Below, piece after piece: positions 35,825 through 44,653 of a stretch of DNA of 64,000 bases (the first letter of the stretch is position 1; the number at the start of each line of letters is the position of its first letter). A program made the translations under genes and the position numbers. Source of the DNA: Allomuricauda ruestringensis DSM 13258 (lineage in GTDB: Bacteria; Bacteroidota; Bacteroidia; Flavobacteriales; Flavobacteriaceae); contig NC_015945.1 in the NCBI RefSeq assembly GCF_000224085.1, positions 3,712,501-3,776,500 of the forward strand. Direction: 5' to 3'. Under the pieces are notes generated by a model, which searched no databases, had not been told where the DNA came from, and saw nothing but the letters and a program-made list of their open reading frames with translations.

Positions 35825-36876
35825 TGGCAACCAAGAAATTAAACTTTTTAGATAGAAACCTGACCCTTTGGATTTTTGTTGCAATGGCCTTTGGTGTTGC
35901 AATAGGTTACTTTTTCCCCAACTTTCCGGATTTTGTGGATTCTTTTAGCAGCGGAACAACAAATATTCCCATTGCCATTGGGTTAATTTTAATGATGTAC
36001 CCTCCATTGGCCAAGGTTAAATATGCATTGTTGCCCAAAGTATTCAAAAACACCAAAATCCTATCCATTTCGCTTATTTTGAACTGGATTGTAGGACCTA
36101 TTTTAATGTTCGCTTTGGCCATTATCTTTTTAAGGGATTATCCGGAATACATGGTTGGGCTTATTTTAATTGGTTTGGCCCGTTGCATTGCCATGGTGCT
36201 GGTCTGGAACGATTTGGCCGAAGGCAGCAGCGAATATGGGGCTGGATTGGTGGCGCTCAACAGTGTTTTTCAGGTATTTGCGTATAGTTTTTATGCCTGG
36301 ATTTTCATCACTGTTCTCCCTCCCTATTTCGGGTTTGAAGGAGCCATTGTCGATATTTCCATCGGTACCATTGCCGAGAGCGTGGCCATCTATCTTGGCA
36401 TTCCGTTTTTAATGGGAATTTTAAGTCGACAAATTCTGGTGAAGCTAAAAGGCGAGACTTGGTATACGGAAAAGTTTATCCCTGCCATTTCCCCTATTAC
36501 ATTGATTGCCCTGTTGTTCACCATTGTGGTTATGTTTTCGTTGAAAGGAGAACTGATCGTTGAGATACCCATGGACGTTTTGATTATAGCGGTGCCATTA
36601 CTGATCTATTTTGCGTTGATGTTTATTATCGGTTTTTTCACCACCAAAGCTATGGGAGCCGAATACGACAAAACAGCCTCGGTCGCCTTCACGGCTGCAG
36701 GTAACAATTTTGAATTGGCCATTGCCGTTGCTATTGCCGTATTTGGATTGAATTCAGGACAGGCCTTTGCTGGAGTAATCGGTCCATTGGTAGAGGTACC
36801 TGCACTCATTTTATTGGTAAAGGTTTCATTCTGGTTGAAAAAGAAATACTACGGCAGCGCTAAAGTCAAGGCTTAA
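35824..36876 (+). CDS. acr3: Arsenite efflux transporter ACR3
   Basis: A 350-residue inner-membrane arsenite/H+ exporter of the ACR3 (BASS-like) family with ten predicted spans. The signature [18 protein letters not shown] contains the Cys essential in the family, and [20 protein letters not shown] is the second conserved motif. Its ATG overlaps the stop of the phosphatase gene (TAATG), so the two are translationally coupled. Export of arsenite produced by the reductase is the expected role. Confidence 0.97.
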   Translation: MATKKLNFLDRNLTLWIFVAMAFGVAIGYFFPNFPDFVDSFSSGTTNIPIAIGLILMMYPPLAKVKYALLPKVFKNTKILSISLILNWIVGPILMFALAIIFLRDYPEYMVGLILIGLARCIAMVLVWNDLAEGSSEYGAGLVALNSVFQVFAYSFYAWIFITVLPPYFGFEGAIVDISIGTIAESVAIYLGIPFLMGILSRQILVKLKGETWYTEKFIPAISPITLIALLFTIVVMFSLKGELIVEIPMDVLIIAVPLLIYFALMFIIGFFTTKAMGAEYDKTASVAFTAAGNNFELAIAVAIAVFGLNSGQAFAGVIGPLVEVPALILLVKVSFWLKKKYYGSAKVKA

Positions 36877-36954
36877 AGTCAAATCATCATTTTAAAAATG
36901 CGAAGAGTTTAGTAAATTCAACCCTGTAAAAATTTCAAACAAACTAATTTTATC

Positions 36955-37899
36955 ATGGGTAAAGGAGTTACTATTCTTGGAGTCCTGGCATTACTGCTGT
37001 CCTGTAATTCAAAAAAGGACACTTCCCAACACGAATTGGGGCTGGTTTACAATGTTTTAAGGGATGTTGATATTGATAATTACGAGGTTTACTCGATGAA
37101 TCTTGATGGTTCCAACAAAAAAAACATCACAGACCTTTATAATGTGGAGTGGACCTATTATTCTTACGAGGACACTTTGTATTTTATTTCTGATAGAGGT
37201 TCCTGCAAGCGTTGCTACTTTTTGTACAAGAGCAATTTTAAAGGAGAAAATCCAAAGAAAGTTAGCGATTTGGAATTGGCCGATAGCTGGATGAGCTCTA
37301 GAAAAGATGGAGATGAACTTATTGTAAAGCCAAAACTGATTACCGAATCCACGTTTTATATTCTTGACAGAAATGGGAAAATCATCAATCGATTGGATAC
37401 CGGACTACCTTTTGCCGCAGACCCGTTGTTCGTTAATGATGGAAAACAAATAGTGTTCAGGGGCGGCAAAACTGTAGGTAAACATATTAATGGGTTTGAA
37501 GAGGAACTTTATATTATGGATGAAGATGGGCAAAACCGTAAACAATTGACCCATTACCCCGAAAAGGATACCACCGCCGGGAAATTTGGTTACAGGGCGG
37601 GAGCACCTAAATTACACCCAACGGAAAACTTCGTTTCTTATCAAAGCAAACAGAACGGAAAGTACAGTTTATATGCCGTTAGCTTGGATGGTAGCAAAAC
37701 ATGGAAATTGACAGAAAATAGCGAGAACGAAGGATGGCATGATTGGAGCCCAGATGGCAAATGGTTGGCTATAGAACTTTTCGACGATGGACAACAATTT
37801 CATATTGGTTTGATGAATTGGGAAACAAAGGAAATGGAAATTTTGACCGATACTACCTTTCAATATCAACAGGCTCCACATTTTATATATAAAAACTGA
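36955..37899 (+). CDS. TolB-like/PD40 beta-propeller lipoprotein
   Basis: A 314-residue lipoprotein (lipobox ALLLSCNS near residue 16) with WD40-like PD40 blades: EVYSMNLDGSNKKNITDLY, ELYIMDEDGQNRKQLTHYP, SLYAVSLDGSKTWKLTENS and WHDWSPDGKWLAIELF. Such propellers act in envelope protein interactions or as sensors. It follows acr3 by 78 bp in the same direction but has no obvious link with arsenic; it may simply be downstream. Confidence 0.82.
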   Translation: MGKGVTILGVLALLLSCNSKKDTSQHELGLVYNVLRDVDIDNYEVYSMNLDGSNKKNITDLYNVEWTYYSYEDTLYFISDRGSCKRCYFLYKSNFKGENPKKVSDLELADSWMSSRKDGDELIVKPKLITESTFYILDRNGKIINRLDTGLPFAADPLFVNDGKQIVFRGGKTVGKHINGFEEELYIMDEDGQNRKQLTHYPEKDTTAGKFGYRAGAPKLHPTENFVSYQSKQNGKYSLYAVSLDGSKTWKLTENSENEGWHDWSPDGKWLAIELFDDGQQFHIGLMNWETKEMEILTDTTFQYQQAPHFIYKN

Positions 37900-37903
37900 T
37901 TGT

Positions 37904-38217
37904 CCGCAATCAATCATATAGAACTCGTCTTGAGTTTTCAGATTCATGCGAAAATCCCAGATTTTGGGTCCAGATGAAGGCTTTTTCGAGGTGCATAGCG
38001 GAGCTACGGACCGAGAAAAAGACAAAATATGGGCGCAAAAGAGGTATTTGCAGCGAATTATGGAAACTTAAGACGAGTTCATAAACAAAAAATGTCAGGT
38101 CGAGCGCAGTCGAGACCTCATTTTTAAGACGTTGGATCCAATAACTTCTCGACTTAAGTTTATCTTGAGCGGAGTCGAAAGGCTCGAAGTGACAGTGTAC
38201 CATGATTGATTGCGGAT
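37904..38217. repeat. Nested inverted repeats filling the intergenic region
   Basis: Outer arms CCGCAATCAATCAT (37904-37917) and ATGATTGATTGCGG (38204-38217) are perfect complements. Inside them, GAACTCGTCTTGAGTTTTC (37921-37939) pairs with GAAACTTAAGACGAGTTC (38063-38080), and the stretch about 38095-38200 is a copy of the GTCANTTCGAG/TCGAGA repeat family. No gene is seen in 37900-38398; after 38217 the DNA is very AT-rich leader for the next gene. Confidence 0.65.
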
Positions 38218-38398
38218 ATTAAATATAAAAATTAATTTTTGTAGGAAAAATACCTCTTTTTAAGCATCTAAAGTGCATTTCGTCGATAAAATTGACATTT
38301 TTTATTAAAAAAGTAGGGTTTTTTAAATTTTGATTGTTTAACACATATAAAATCAGAACAGGGATAGTTATGCCCTGAAAAATTTAAAACCCCATACT

Positions 38399-39343
38399 AT
38401 GAGAACAAAGTTAATTTTTAGTTTACTAACGACGCTGGCCCTAATTATAATGGGCTGCTCAGATGGTGAAGGTGAAGGATCAGGAAATGCTGAAGATACA
38501 GGTACATTATCAGTACAATTAACAGATGCTCCTTTTCCTTACGAACTGATGGCCGAGGCCAATGTAACAGTTTTTAAAGTTGAAGCTCGCCTAGTAGACG
38601 ACGATGAAGATGATTCCGGAGATGATTCAGACGACAGCTCCGATGAAGGCTCCCCTTTCATAACATTAATGGAAGAAGAGATTGAAGTAAACCTATTGGA
38701 ACTTACCAACGGATTAACACAACAATTGGCAGAGATAGATGTTCCTGCCGGATCCTACGATCTTATTCGTGTTTATGTTAAAGGAGTGAATGTGGTTTTG
38801 ACCGATGGAACAGTTTTCGATTTACAAGTTCCGAGCGGCGGTGCCTCTGGAATAAAGGTTTTTGTTGACCCAGCTATCACGGTTGCCGGTGGTCTTTCTT
38901 CCGATTTGTTATTGGATTTTGATGTAAGTCAATCTTTTGTTGCCAAAGGAGACATTAGCACGCCAGCAGGAATCAATGGATTTAATTTTACCCCAGTGAT
39001 CAAAGCAAGTAACCTATCTACTTCGGGTACACTTTCTGGTAATGTAAGTACCGTTGAAGAAGAAGCGTCAGTTGCCTTGGAAGGTGCCCAAATCTCTGTA
39101 ATTGCGGCAGACACTTTGAATACGACTTCCTTTTCCGATGTAGATGGCAACTATGCCATTCTTGGACTTGAGGCCGGTATGTACAAAGTAGTGGCAGAAC
39201 TCGATGGCTATCTGGCAAGTGATACTCTTGATGTACAAGTCGATGCTGCCAACATTACAACTCAAGATTTTGTACTGGAAGTGGATCCTGAAGCCACCGA
39301 AGGTGAAAATACTGATGATGGTTCTACCGATGGTGGGAACTAA
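38399..39343 (+). CDS. DUF4382 lipoprotein with carboxypeptidase-regulatory-like domain
   Basis: A 314-residue lipoprotein (lipobox IIMGCSD near residue 20). The DUF4382 domain (about 36-200) is recognised from TGTLSVQLTDAPFPYELMAE, here TLSVQLTDAPFPYEL, and LLLDFDVSQSFV. It is followed by a carboxypeptidase regulatory-like domain (about 208-290, GAQISVIAADTLNTTSFSDVDGNY in part) and an acidic Gly-rich tail. An acidic Asp/Ser run (DDDEDDSGDDSDDSSDE) is inserted near residue 65 and could bind calcium. It ends in a strong terminator. The function of the family is unknown. Confidence 0.88.
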   Translation: MRTKLIFSLLTTLALIIMGCSDGEGEGSGNAEDTGTLSVQLTDAPFPYELMAEANVTVFKVEARLVDDDEDDSGDDSDDSSDEGSPFITLMEEEIEVNLLELTNGLTQQLAEIDVPAGSYDLIRVYVKGVNVVLTDGTVFDLQVPSGGASGIKVFVDPAITVAGGLSSDLLLDFDVSQSFVAKGDISTPAGINGFNFTPVIKASNLSTSGTLSGNVSTVEEEASVALEGAQISVIAADTLNTTSFSDVDGNYAILGLEAGMYKVVAELDGYLASDTLDVQVDAANITTQDFVLEVDPEATEGENTDDGSTDGGN

Positions 39344-39370
39344 TAAATTCTAGATATAATTATAGAAGAG

Positions 39371-39393
39371 CCCCGATAATTATCGGGGTTTTT
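39371..39393 (+). terminator. Rho-independent terminator after the DUF4382 gene
   Basis: Perfect stem CCCCGATA-AT-TATCGGGG (39371-39388) followed by TTTTTC. The same CCCGATA/TATCGGG stem recurs at 39503-39518 in the same intergenic region. Confidence 0.85.
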
Positions 39394-39411
39394 CATTTTA
39401 ACGTAAACTAC

Positions 39412-39518
39412 CTCGGGATAAGCCCACGAGGCACTTGCCTACCGGCAGACAGATTGGCAGGAAAACATATTTTGATTTCGAGGCAAGCCTCGGAGCATTT
39501 ATCCCGATACCTATCGGG
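39412..39518. repeat. Palindromic element between convergent genes
   Basis: The left arm starting TCGGGATAAGCCCACGAGGC (39413) pairs imperfectly with the right arm ending at the ATCCCGA near 39507, whose complement reads TCGGGATAAATGCTCCGAGG. A loop of about 38 bases contains CCGGCAGACAGATTGGCAGG. A further perfect hairpin, CCCGATA-CC-TATCGGG (39503-39518), may terminate the minus-strand TlpA gene. Confidence 0.6.
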
Positions 39519-39557
39519 ACGATTATCGAGTAAAAAATCAATCTAAAGATTGATAGT

Positions 39558-40748
39558 TTAATTCTTCTCCATATAATCATCCACAAAATCAATCAAATCC
39601 TGCCCATGAAGGTTTTTTGCCAGTACCCTGCCCTCCTTATCCAGTAGAAAATTAGCTGGAATCGTTTTTAAACGCAATGCATCCATAAAAGGATTTTGAT
39701 CGCCCTCCAAATGAGAAGCATGCAGCCATCGATGGGCTCCATCTTTTTCAATGGCATTATTCCAAGCTTTTTCGCTGCTTTCCAAAGCATAAGCAACAAT
39801 CTGAAAATTTTGGGGGTTATATCTTTCCCAAAGGGGCACCAAGATGTCTCGGTTCTCCACTCTGCATGGAGCGCACCAAGACGCCCAAATATCCAACAGG
39901 ATTAATTTTTTACCATTGATTACTTCTTGCAATGAGACATCTTCCCCATTCTTCATCGGGAATTGTAACTCAGTAATTGTGTCTCCGATCAAAATGGGAA
40001 GTGCTCCCTTATCGGCCACGGAAACAAGTTCCTTTACCCAATCATGTTCAAGGAATATGGCATTCCATTTTTGGGCCTGAGCGTAAATAAGTTCAGCAAT
40101 GCGTTCATAATCCCCTTCGGGACTTGCCCACCTCAAGGCCATCAAAGCCGGTAATAATTCTACTGTGGAATCCGAAAAATGAATTAATTTTTCTTGATAA
40201 GAACGGAGGTTTTCTTCGCGCTCCAATAAATTGTCATCAACATTATGTTCACTTGCTTGTCCTTTTAAATACTTTTTAAAAGCGGCCATTCGCTCGTCCC
40301 TTAATTGCAGCATGGCTTTATTTGCTTGGGACGGCTGTTCCAAGGAAAAAGAACTTTGAAAACTAGCGATAGCTGCATCTATTTTAATTTTAGCATTGGG
40401 TTCATAAACCAATGGGAAATAATTATCTGTTTCAGGGTTTTGGTTGATTAACCTATTGGGAAACTTTTCATTCTTTCTTTGGACCACGACTTTCAGCAAT
40501 ACTGGTTCTTGAAATCCCGGCGAATTCACAAATTGAAATTGACCATTGCCATTTACTTTGGCAGAATCCAAGATTTTAGCTCTAAAGCTTTGGGCAACCT
40601 CATTAAATTTTTCAGGCTGCACCAAATATACCATCGGCTTCCAATCGGTTCCATCCGACATGTTTAGCGTACCTGTCAACCATGCTTCTTGCGAGCAGGA
40701 TATCAAAAAAAATATGAGCAATATTGAGGCTCTGAACAAATATTTCAT
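39558..40748 (-). CDS. TlpA-family thiol-disulfide oxidoreductase lipoprotein
   Basis: A 396-residue envelope protein (lipobox FLISCSQ, Cys at 18). The N-terminal 240 residues form a DUF4369-like/helical part. The C-terminal thioredoxin domain (about 255-396) has the active site WASWCAPCRVENRD and the cis-Pro region KTIPANFLLDKEGRV. It faces the periplasm or the outer-membrane inner leaflet and would reduce or isomerise disulfides, or act in cytochrome or stress pathways. It is transcribed alone, convergent with the DUF4382 gene. Confidence 0.93.
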   Translation of the reverse strand: MKYLFRASILLIFFLISCSQEAWLTGTLNMSDGTDWKPMVYLVQPEKFNEVAQSFRAKILDSAKVNGNGQFQFVNSPGFQEPVLLKVVVQRKNEKFPNRLINQNPETDNYFPLVYEPNAKIKIDAAIASFQSSFSLEQPSQANKAMLQLRDERMAAFKKYLKGQASEHNVDDNLLEREENLRSYQEKLIHFSDSTVELLPALMALRWASPEGDYERIAELIYAQAQKWNAIFLEHDWVKELVSVADKGALPILIGDTITELQFPMKNGEDVSLQEVINGKKLILLDIWASWCAPCRVENRDILVPLWERYNPQNFQIVAYALESSEKAWNNAIEKDGAHRWLHASHLEGDQNPFMDALRLKTIPANFLLDKEGRVLAKNLHGQDLIDFVDDYMEKN

Positions 40749-40892
40749 ACCGATAAAATTAACTTTTTAAAAGATAGTATTTCTAATTTCCTGCCTTTAA
40801 AAATTGCCCTTGTCTCTTTATACTTCTTGCATAAAGGTTATTTAAGCGATAAAACAACGACCAATTCATCAAACAAACTATTCAGTAACATT

Positions 40893-41276
40893 ATGACAGC
40901 TAAGTCCATAGCAACTACAATTTTGAGAATTATCCCAGCAGTTATCTTATTGCAGACCTTATTTTATAAGTTTTCCGCAGCCCCGGAATCCGTTTATATT
41001 TTTGAAACATTGGGGCTAGAGCCTTGGGGACGAATAGGCTTGGGCGTATTGGAGCTGATAACGGCCATTCTTATCCTTGTTCCTAAAACTACATGGCTGG
41101 GCGCGCTGTTGGGTATTGGCATTATGGGCGGTGCCATTTTTTCGCATTTTGCTATATTAGGAGTGGTCGTCCAGAACGATGGAGGCACATTGTTCCTTCT
41201 TGCATGGATCACCTTTGTTTGCTGTGTGGTTTTGGTTTGGATTTCCCGCCATCAAAATCCATTGTTGAAAAAATAA
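40893..41276 (+). CDS. DoxX-family membrane protein
   Basis: A 127-residue protein with four predicted membrane spans, of the DoxX/DoxD type (LQTLFYKFSAAPESVYIFETLG, GLGVLELITAILILVPKT, GAIFSHFAILG). The start at ATG 40893 is chosen because the upstream extension to 40827 is unlike the family and lacks a signal. Members are small quinone-linked or redox-associated membrane proteins with no fixed role. A decayed copy of its 3' end lies 1 kb downstream at 42283-42400, with an unrelated gene in between. Confidence 0.87.
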   Translation: MTAKSIATTILRIIPAVILLQTLFYKFSAAPESVYIFETLGLEPWGRIGLGVLELITAILILVPKTTWLGALLGIGIMGGAIFSHFAILGVVVQNDGGTLFLLAWITFVCCVVLVWISRHQNPLLKK

Positions 41277-41423
41277 ACCTCAAAACGACCGTAATTGAAA
41301 AATATACAATCTGGTTTATAAAATGTTAATTGGTTTTTCTTATTTGGAACAGAAGAAACTCTGGGCATATATTTATAAGCATAAATATATTTTAAACCGT
41401 AATCATCTTCATAGGAATAACTA

Positions 41424-42215
41424 ATGAAATCAAGAGTTTTGATACCAAACACTGGAACAGATAATACTGTAATTCAACGATTAATGGATTATCTGTTTCA
41501 AAACTCTATCCCCAAAGAAAATTTTATAGGAGCACACGAAAAACTTATAGAGCAGTATAAAGTTATGGCCAAAATAGCTGAAATACCTCTTGTACTTTTA
41601 AATTATTGGAAAGTATTTGGCTGCAATAATGGTGGACTTTTTAATGAAAAATTAATAGACACAAACTTAGAACATATCCTTGACCTCTATCAAGAAGGGT
41701 TAAAGTGGGGGTATGATCTAGAAAAATTTCCTGTCTTTGCGTTTTATTTAATTGGAGGTGAAATCTCTTTGGATATCAAAAAAAATGCGGACAATCCCCC
41801 AGTACTGTCAACAGACCAAGGTGAGGTTTTTGAAATAATCTCTAGTTCTCTTGAACTCTATCTGATGCGTTCCGCAATAAAATATGTTGAAAAAAGAAAG
41901 CGAAAATATGGAATTTGGTTTTCCAACTCCTGTAATTCTGCCAAAAAGCATCTCCCATATAGAGAAGGAAAGCAATCTGCTAGTGATGAAATAAATCGTT
42001 TGGCCAATAATTTAGCTTTGAAGAAAGTATGGGTCAGTGATCCCTATTGTCAAATATTTATGGACAATAATATTTGCCTTTTCAGCCTTATTGAAGAAGA
42101 AAACAGAATCATGATCTATTTATTTTCAGACATTGAATTAGATGATAGCACACTTCACAATATTGAGGTAACATTTGGTGCTACTAAAGGAACAACTCAT
42201 ATATTAGGAACATAA
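41424..42215 (+). CDS. Orphan protein of unknown function
   Basis: Not recognised. 263 residues without signal peptide or membrane span, thus likely cytoplasmic. The N-terminal part is helical (VIQRLMDYLFQNSIPKENFIG), with a central stretch EKFPVFAFYLIGGEISLDI and a C-terminal beta-type end (NRIMIYLFSDIELDDSTLHN). Base composition is visibly richer in A and T than in neighbouring genes, and it lies exactly between intact doxX and a doxX-like fragment, so recent acquisition or a local rearrangement is likely. The layout is reminiscent of small SUKH-like immunity proteins, but no diagnostic motif supports that. Confidence 0.7.
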   Translation: MKSRVLIPNTGTDNTVIQRLMDYLFQNSIPKENFIGAHEKLIEQYKVMAKIAEIPLVLLNYWKVFGCNNGGLFNEKLIDTNLEHILDLYQEGLKWGYDLEKFPVFAFYLIGGEISLDIKKNADNPPVLSTDQGEVFEIISSSLELYLMRSAIKYVEKRKRKYGIWFSNSCNSAKKHLPYREGKQSASDEINRLANNLALKKVWVSDPYCQIFMDNNICLFSLIEEENRIMIYLFSDIELDDSTLHNIEVTFGATKGTTHILGT

Positions 42216-42282
42216 AAAACTACTAATGTAAATCCTCAACTAAATGTAGGTGAACTTGTTTTAGGTTTTTGTTACCTGTAAT

Positions 42283-42400
42283 CAGAACGATGGGGGGCAC
42301 TTTGTTCCTTCTTGCATGGATTACCTTTGTTTGCTGTGTGGTTTTGGTTTGGCTGCACCGTTCCCGTATTCCTATTAATAAAAATTATTCTGATTTATAA
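42283..42400 (+). pseudogene. Remnant of a doxX-like gene (3' end only, frameshifted)
   Basis: About 70 bases from CAGAACGAT at 42283 match the intact doxX gene at 41172-41241 almost base for base (TTGTTCCTTCTTGCATGGAT is shared). One extra G in a G-run (GGGGGGC against GGAGGC) shifts the frame. After the shared GTTTTGGTTTGG the sequence diverges and ends in its own C-terminus (CTGCACCGTTCCCG onward to TAA at 42400), so it derives from a paralogue and not from a plain copy. No start codon or 5' part remains. Confidence 0.8.
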
Positions 42401-42459
42401 TACCCTTGGCCCTGTCGTTTTTACCTTTGGGATAAAATTATTCGGAAGTGAACAAAAAA

Positions 42460-42798
42460 ATGCCCAACGAATTATCCTGGAGCGACTTTACAAAGGTAGA
42501 GATGCGAATAGGAACCATTATTGAAGCTGAAATTTTTCAGGAAGCGAGAAACCCTGCCTATAAAATGATCATCGATTTTGGAGCCATCGGCAAAAGAAAA
42601 ACCTCTGCGCAGGTTACAAAACTATACACCCCTGACGCACTTTTAGGAAAACAAGTGGTGGCTGTGGTCAATTTTCCCCCTAAACAAATTGCCAACATAA
42701 TGAGCGAGTGTCTTGTTTTAGGTGGTGTTGTCGGGAATGGGGAGGTAACGCTGATCCAACCGGAAAGGGAAGTGAAAAATGGAACAAAAATCGGGTAA
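42460..42798 (+). CDS. csaA: CsaA-type tRNA-binding/secretion chaperone protein
   Basis: A 112-residue protein with the OB-fold tRNA-binding domain of CsaA and the EMAPII family: FTKVEMRIGTIIEAEIFQEAR, shortened to KVEMRIGTIIEAE, then NPAYKMIIDFG, KTSAQVTKLYTP and the closing MSECLVLGGVVGNGEVTLIQP region. CsaA proteins bind tRNA and were described as secretion-related chaperones. The ATG at 42460 is preferred over the GTG four codons upstream. It is convergent with the broken dksA-like gene, whose stop lies 3 bp away. Confidence 0.93.
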   Translation: MPNELSWSDFTKVEMRIGTIIEAEIFQEARNPAYKMIIDFGAIGKRKTSAQVTKLYTPDALLGKQVVAVVNFPPKQIANIMSECLVLGGVVGNGEVTLIQPEREVKNGTKIG

Positions 42799-42800
42799 GC

Positions 42801-43128
42801 CTATATAGCACACTTTACGCAGAGTACACTCTCAGGGCGAATCATAAGACGGCCATCGGGAATGGGCTGCTTACATTTACGGCAAATGCCAAAATCTGGC
42901 TCTTTGACCTTGTCGAGTACCAATTTCAGTTTTCTTTGACGAAGTTCGGCCTCCCGAAGAGCTGCATCGTTCACACTTTTATTGTTTTATGGCATCCATC
43001 CGCGACACACGCCCAATGGCATCATTGGGTGCAATCGGGTTGGTCATATCTTTGTACATGGAAATGGTTCGCTCCAACCTTTCAAGCTCCTTTTTTACGG
43101 TCGCTTTAAATTTCTCCTTATCTTCCAA
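42801..43128 (-). pseudogene. DksA/TraR-type C4 zinc-finger regulator, broken by a single-base frameshift
   Basis: Read from TTG at 43126-43128, the protein starts EDKEKFKATVKKELERLERT and reaches YKDMTNPIAPNDAIGRVSRMDAI, the strongly conserved family segment, then stops (KQ*). In the neighbouring frame the rest of the family is intact: KSVNDAALREAELRQRKLKL, then DFGICRKCKQPIPDGRLM and PESVLCVKCAI with all four zinc Cys. Removing one A from the four-A run (TTTT at 42985-42988 on the plus strand) restores NNKSVN and one 109-residue protein. It lies 28 bp after the SulP gene in the same direction. A sequencing error or programmed frameshifting are alternatives to real loss. Confidence 0.85.
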
Positions 43129-43156
43129 ACCAGCAAAAAAATGGCACGTTCACGGG

Positions 43157-44653
43157 TTATTCCAAGACATTGACATTGATCATCTTGTCCGCTTTGATCA
43201 ACAGCTTGTGGCTCGCGCTCGATAGATTGGTAATATATACCTTTTTGTCCACTTTGTGGTACCGTTCGGTAAGCTTGTTCACCGCCTCGATTGCGGACAT
43301 ATCCACGATACGGCTTTCCCTAAAGTCGATGATGATTTCCTTGGGGTCGTTGAGCACATCGAACTTTTCATTGAACATTTTTATGGAACCAAAGAACAAG
43401 GGGCCATAAATTTCGTAATGCTTGATGCCCTTTTCGTCGATTCGCTTTCTGGCACGGATACGTTTGGCGTTGCCCCAGGCATAGACCAAGGCAGATATAA
43501 CGACTCCGATTAAAACAGCAAGTGCCAAGTTGTGCAAAAATACCGTTACAAGTATCACGATGACCATGACGATGATATCCGATTTGGGGTATTTATCGAG
43601 CACTTTTAAGCTTACCCACTCAAAAGTTCCGATGGCCACCATGATCATTAGCCCGGTCAAGGCCGCCATGGGCAATTTTTCGATCAAGGGTGCGCCAAAC
43701 ATGATAAAGATAAGCAGGGCCACAGAGGCTATAATTCCAGATAGTCGAGCACGTGCCCCATTGGATATGTTGATCAAACTTTGTCCCAACATGGCACATC
43801 CGCCCATTCCTGAGAACAGACCAGAAGCAATATTGGCAAGGCCCTGGGCGGCAGCCTCTTTGTTGGTGCGTCCCCTGGTCTCGGTAATCTCGTCGATAAG
43901 TTCCAAGGTTAGCAAACTTTCTATCAAACCAACACCGGCCACAATGGCCGCATAGGGGAAAATAAGCGTCAAAGTTTCCAGTGTAAAGGGAATGTCGGGG
44001 ATATGGAACGGGGGAAACCCACCTTTAATGGATGCAATGTCCCCAACCGTCTTGGTGTCTATCCCAAAAACGACCACAATACCAAAAACCACCAAAATAG
44101 CGGCTAAGGATGCCGGGAATGCCTTCGTGATCTTGGGCAGTCCCCAGATAATCAGCATGGTCAATACCACAAGTCCCAAAATAATGTACAGTGCATTGCC
44201 AGTGAGCCAATTACCGGAGGGATCCTTGAACTGATCCAATTGAGACATGAAAATGATGATGGCAAGACCATTTACGAAGCCATATACCACAGGTAATGGT
44301 ACCAATCGCATTAACGTACCCAATCTCAAAGCTCCTGCAAGAGCCTGTATAATACCTGCCAATACCACGGTGGCAAACACATATTCTACTCCGTGGCTAT
44401 TTGCCAAAGTTACAATCACTACTGCAACGGCTCCTGTTGCCCCAGAGATCATCCCGGGCCTACCACCAAAAACAGAGGTCACCAGACCCATAACAAAGGC
44501 GGCGTACAGCCCGACCAATGGAGACAAGCCCGCGATTAAGGCGAAGGCTACAGCTTCGGGAACCAATGCTATGGCAACGGTAAGCCCTGAAAGCACCTCG
44601 GTCTTATAGTTTACTTTCTGTGAGAAATCAAATAGTTTTAAATATTGTTTCAT
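43157..44653 (-). CDS. SulP-family inorganic anion transporter with STAS domain
   Basis: A 498-residue inner-membrane transporter (SLC26/SulP). About 12 spans lie in residues 25-400, with the family motif ALIAGLSPLVGLYAAFVMGL and GRTNKEAAAQGLANIASGLFSG. A short cytoplasmic STAS domain is at about 410-498 (YGPLFFGSIKMFNEKF, IDFRESRIVDMSAIEAVNKL). The substrate could be sulfate, bicarbonate or another anion; nothing in the sequence decides. A good promoter is placed about 180 bp upstream. The truncated dksA/traR-like gene follows in the same orientation. Confidence 0.95.
   Translation of the reverse strand: MKQYLKLFDFSQKVNYKTEVLSGLTVAIALVPEAVAFALIAGLSPLVGLYAAFVMGLVTSVFGGRPGMISGATGAVAVVIVTLANSHGVEYVFATVVLAGIIQALAGALRLGTLMRLVPLPVVYGFVNGLAIIIFMSQLDQFKDPSGNWLTGNALYIILGLVVLTMLIIWGLPKITKAFPASLAAILVVFGIVVVFGIDTKTVGDIASIKGGFPPFHIPDIPFTLETLTLIFPYAAIVAGVGLIESLLTLELIDEITETRGRTNKEAAAQGLANIASGLFSGMGGCAMLGQSLINISNGARARLSGIIASVALLIFIMFGAPLIEKLPMAALTGLMIMVAIGTFEWVSLKVLDKYPKSDIIVMVIVILVTVFLHNLALAVLIGVVISALVYAWGNAKRIRARKRIDEKGIKHYEIYGPLFFGSIKMFNEKFDVLNDPKEIIIDFRESRIVDMSAIEAVNKLTERYHKVDKKVYITNLSSASHKLLIKADKMINVNVLE

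Noticed and set aside
37910..38203. Minus-strand open frame across the nested repeat region
   Set aside because: It consists of repeat sequence, and the translated product has no protein-like composition.
42312..42524. Open frame of 70 codons between the orphan gene and csaA
   Set aside because: It is the out-of-frame reading of the doxX remnant running into the csaA gene, not a gene of its own.
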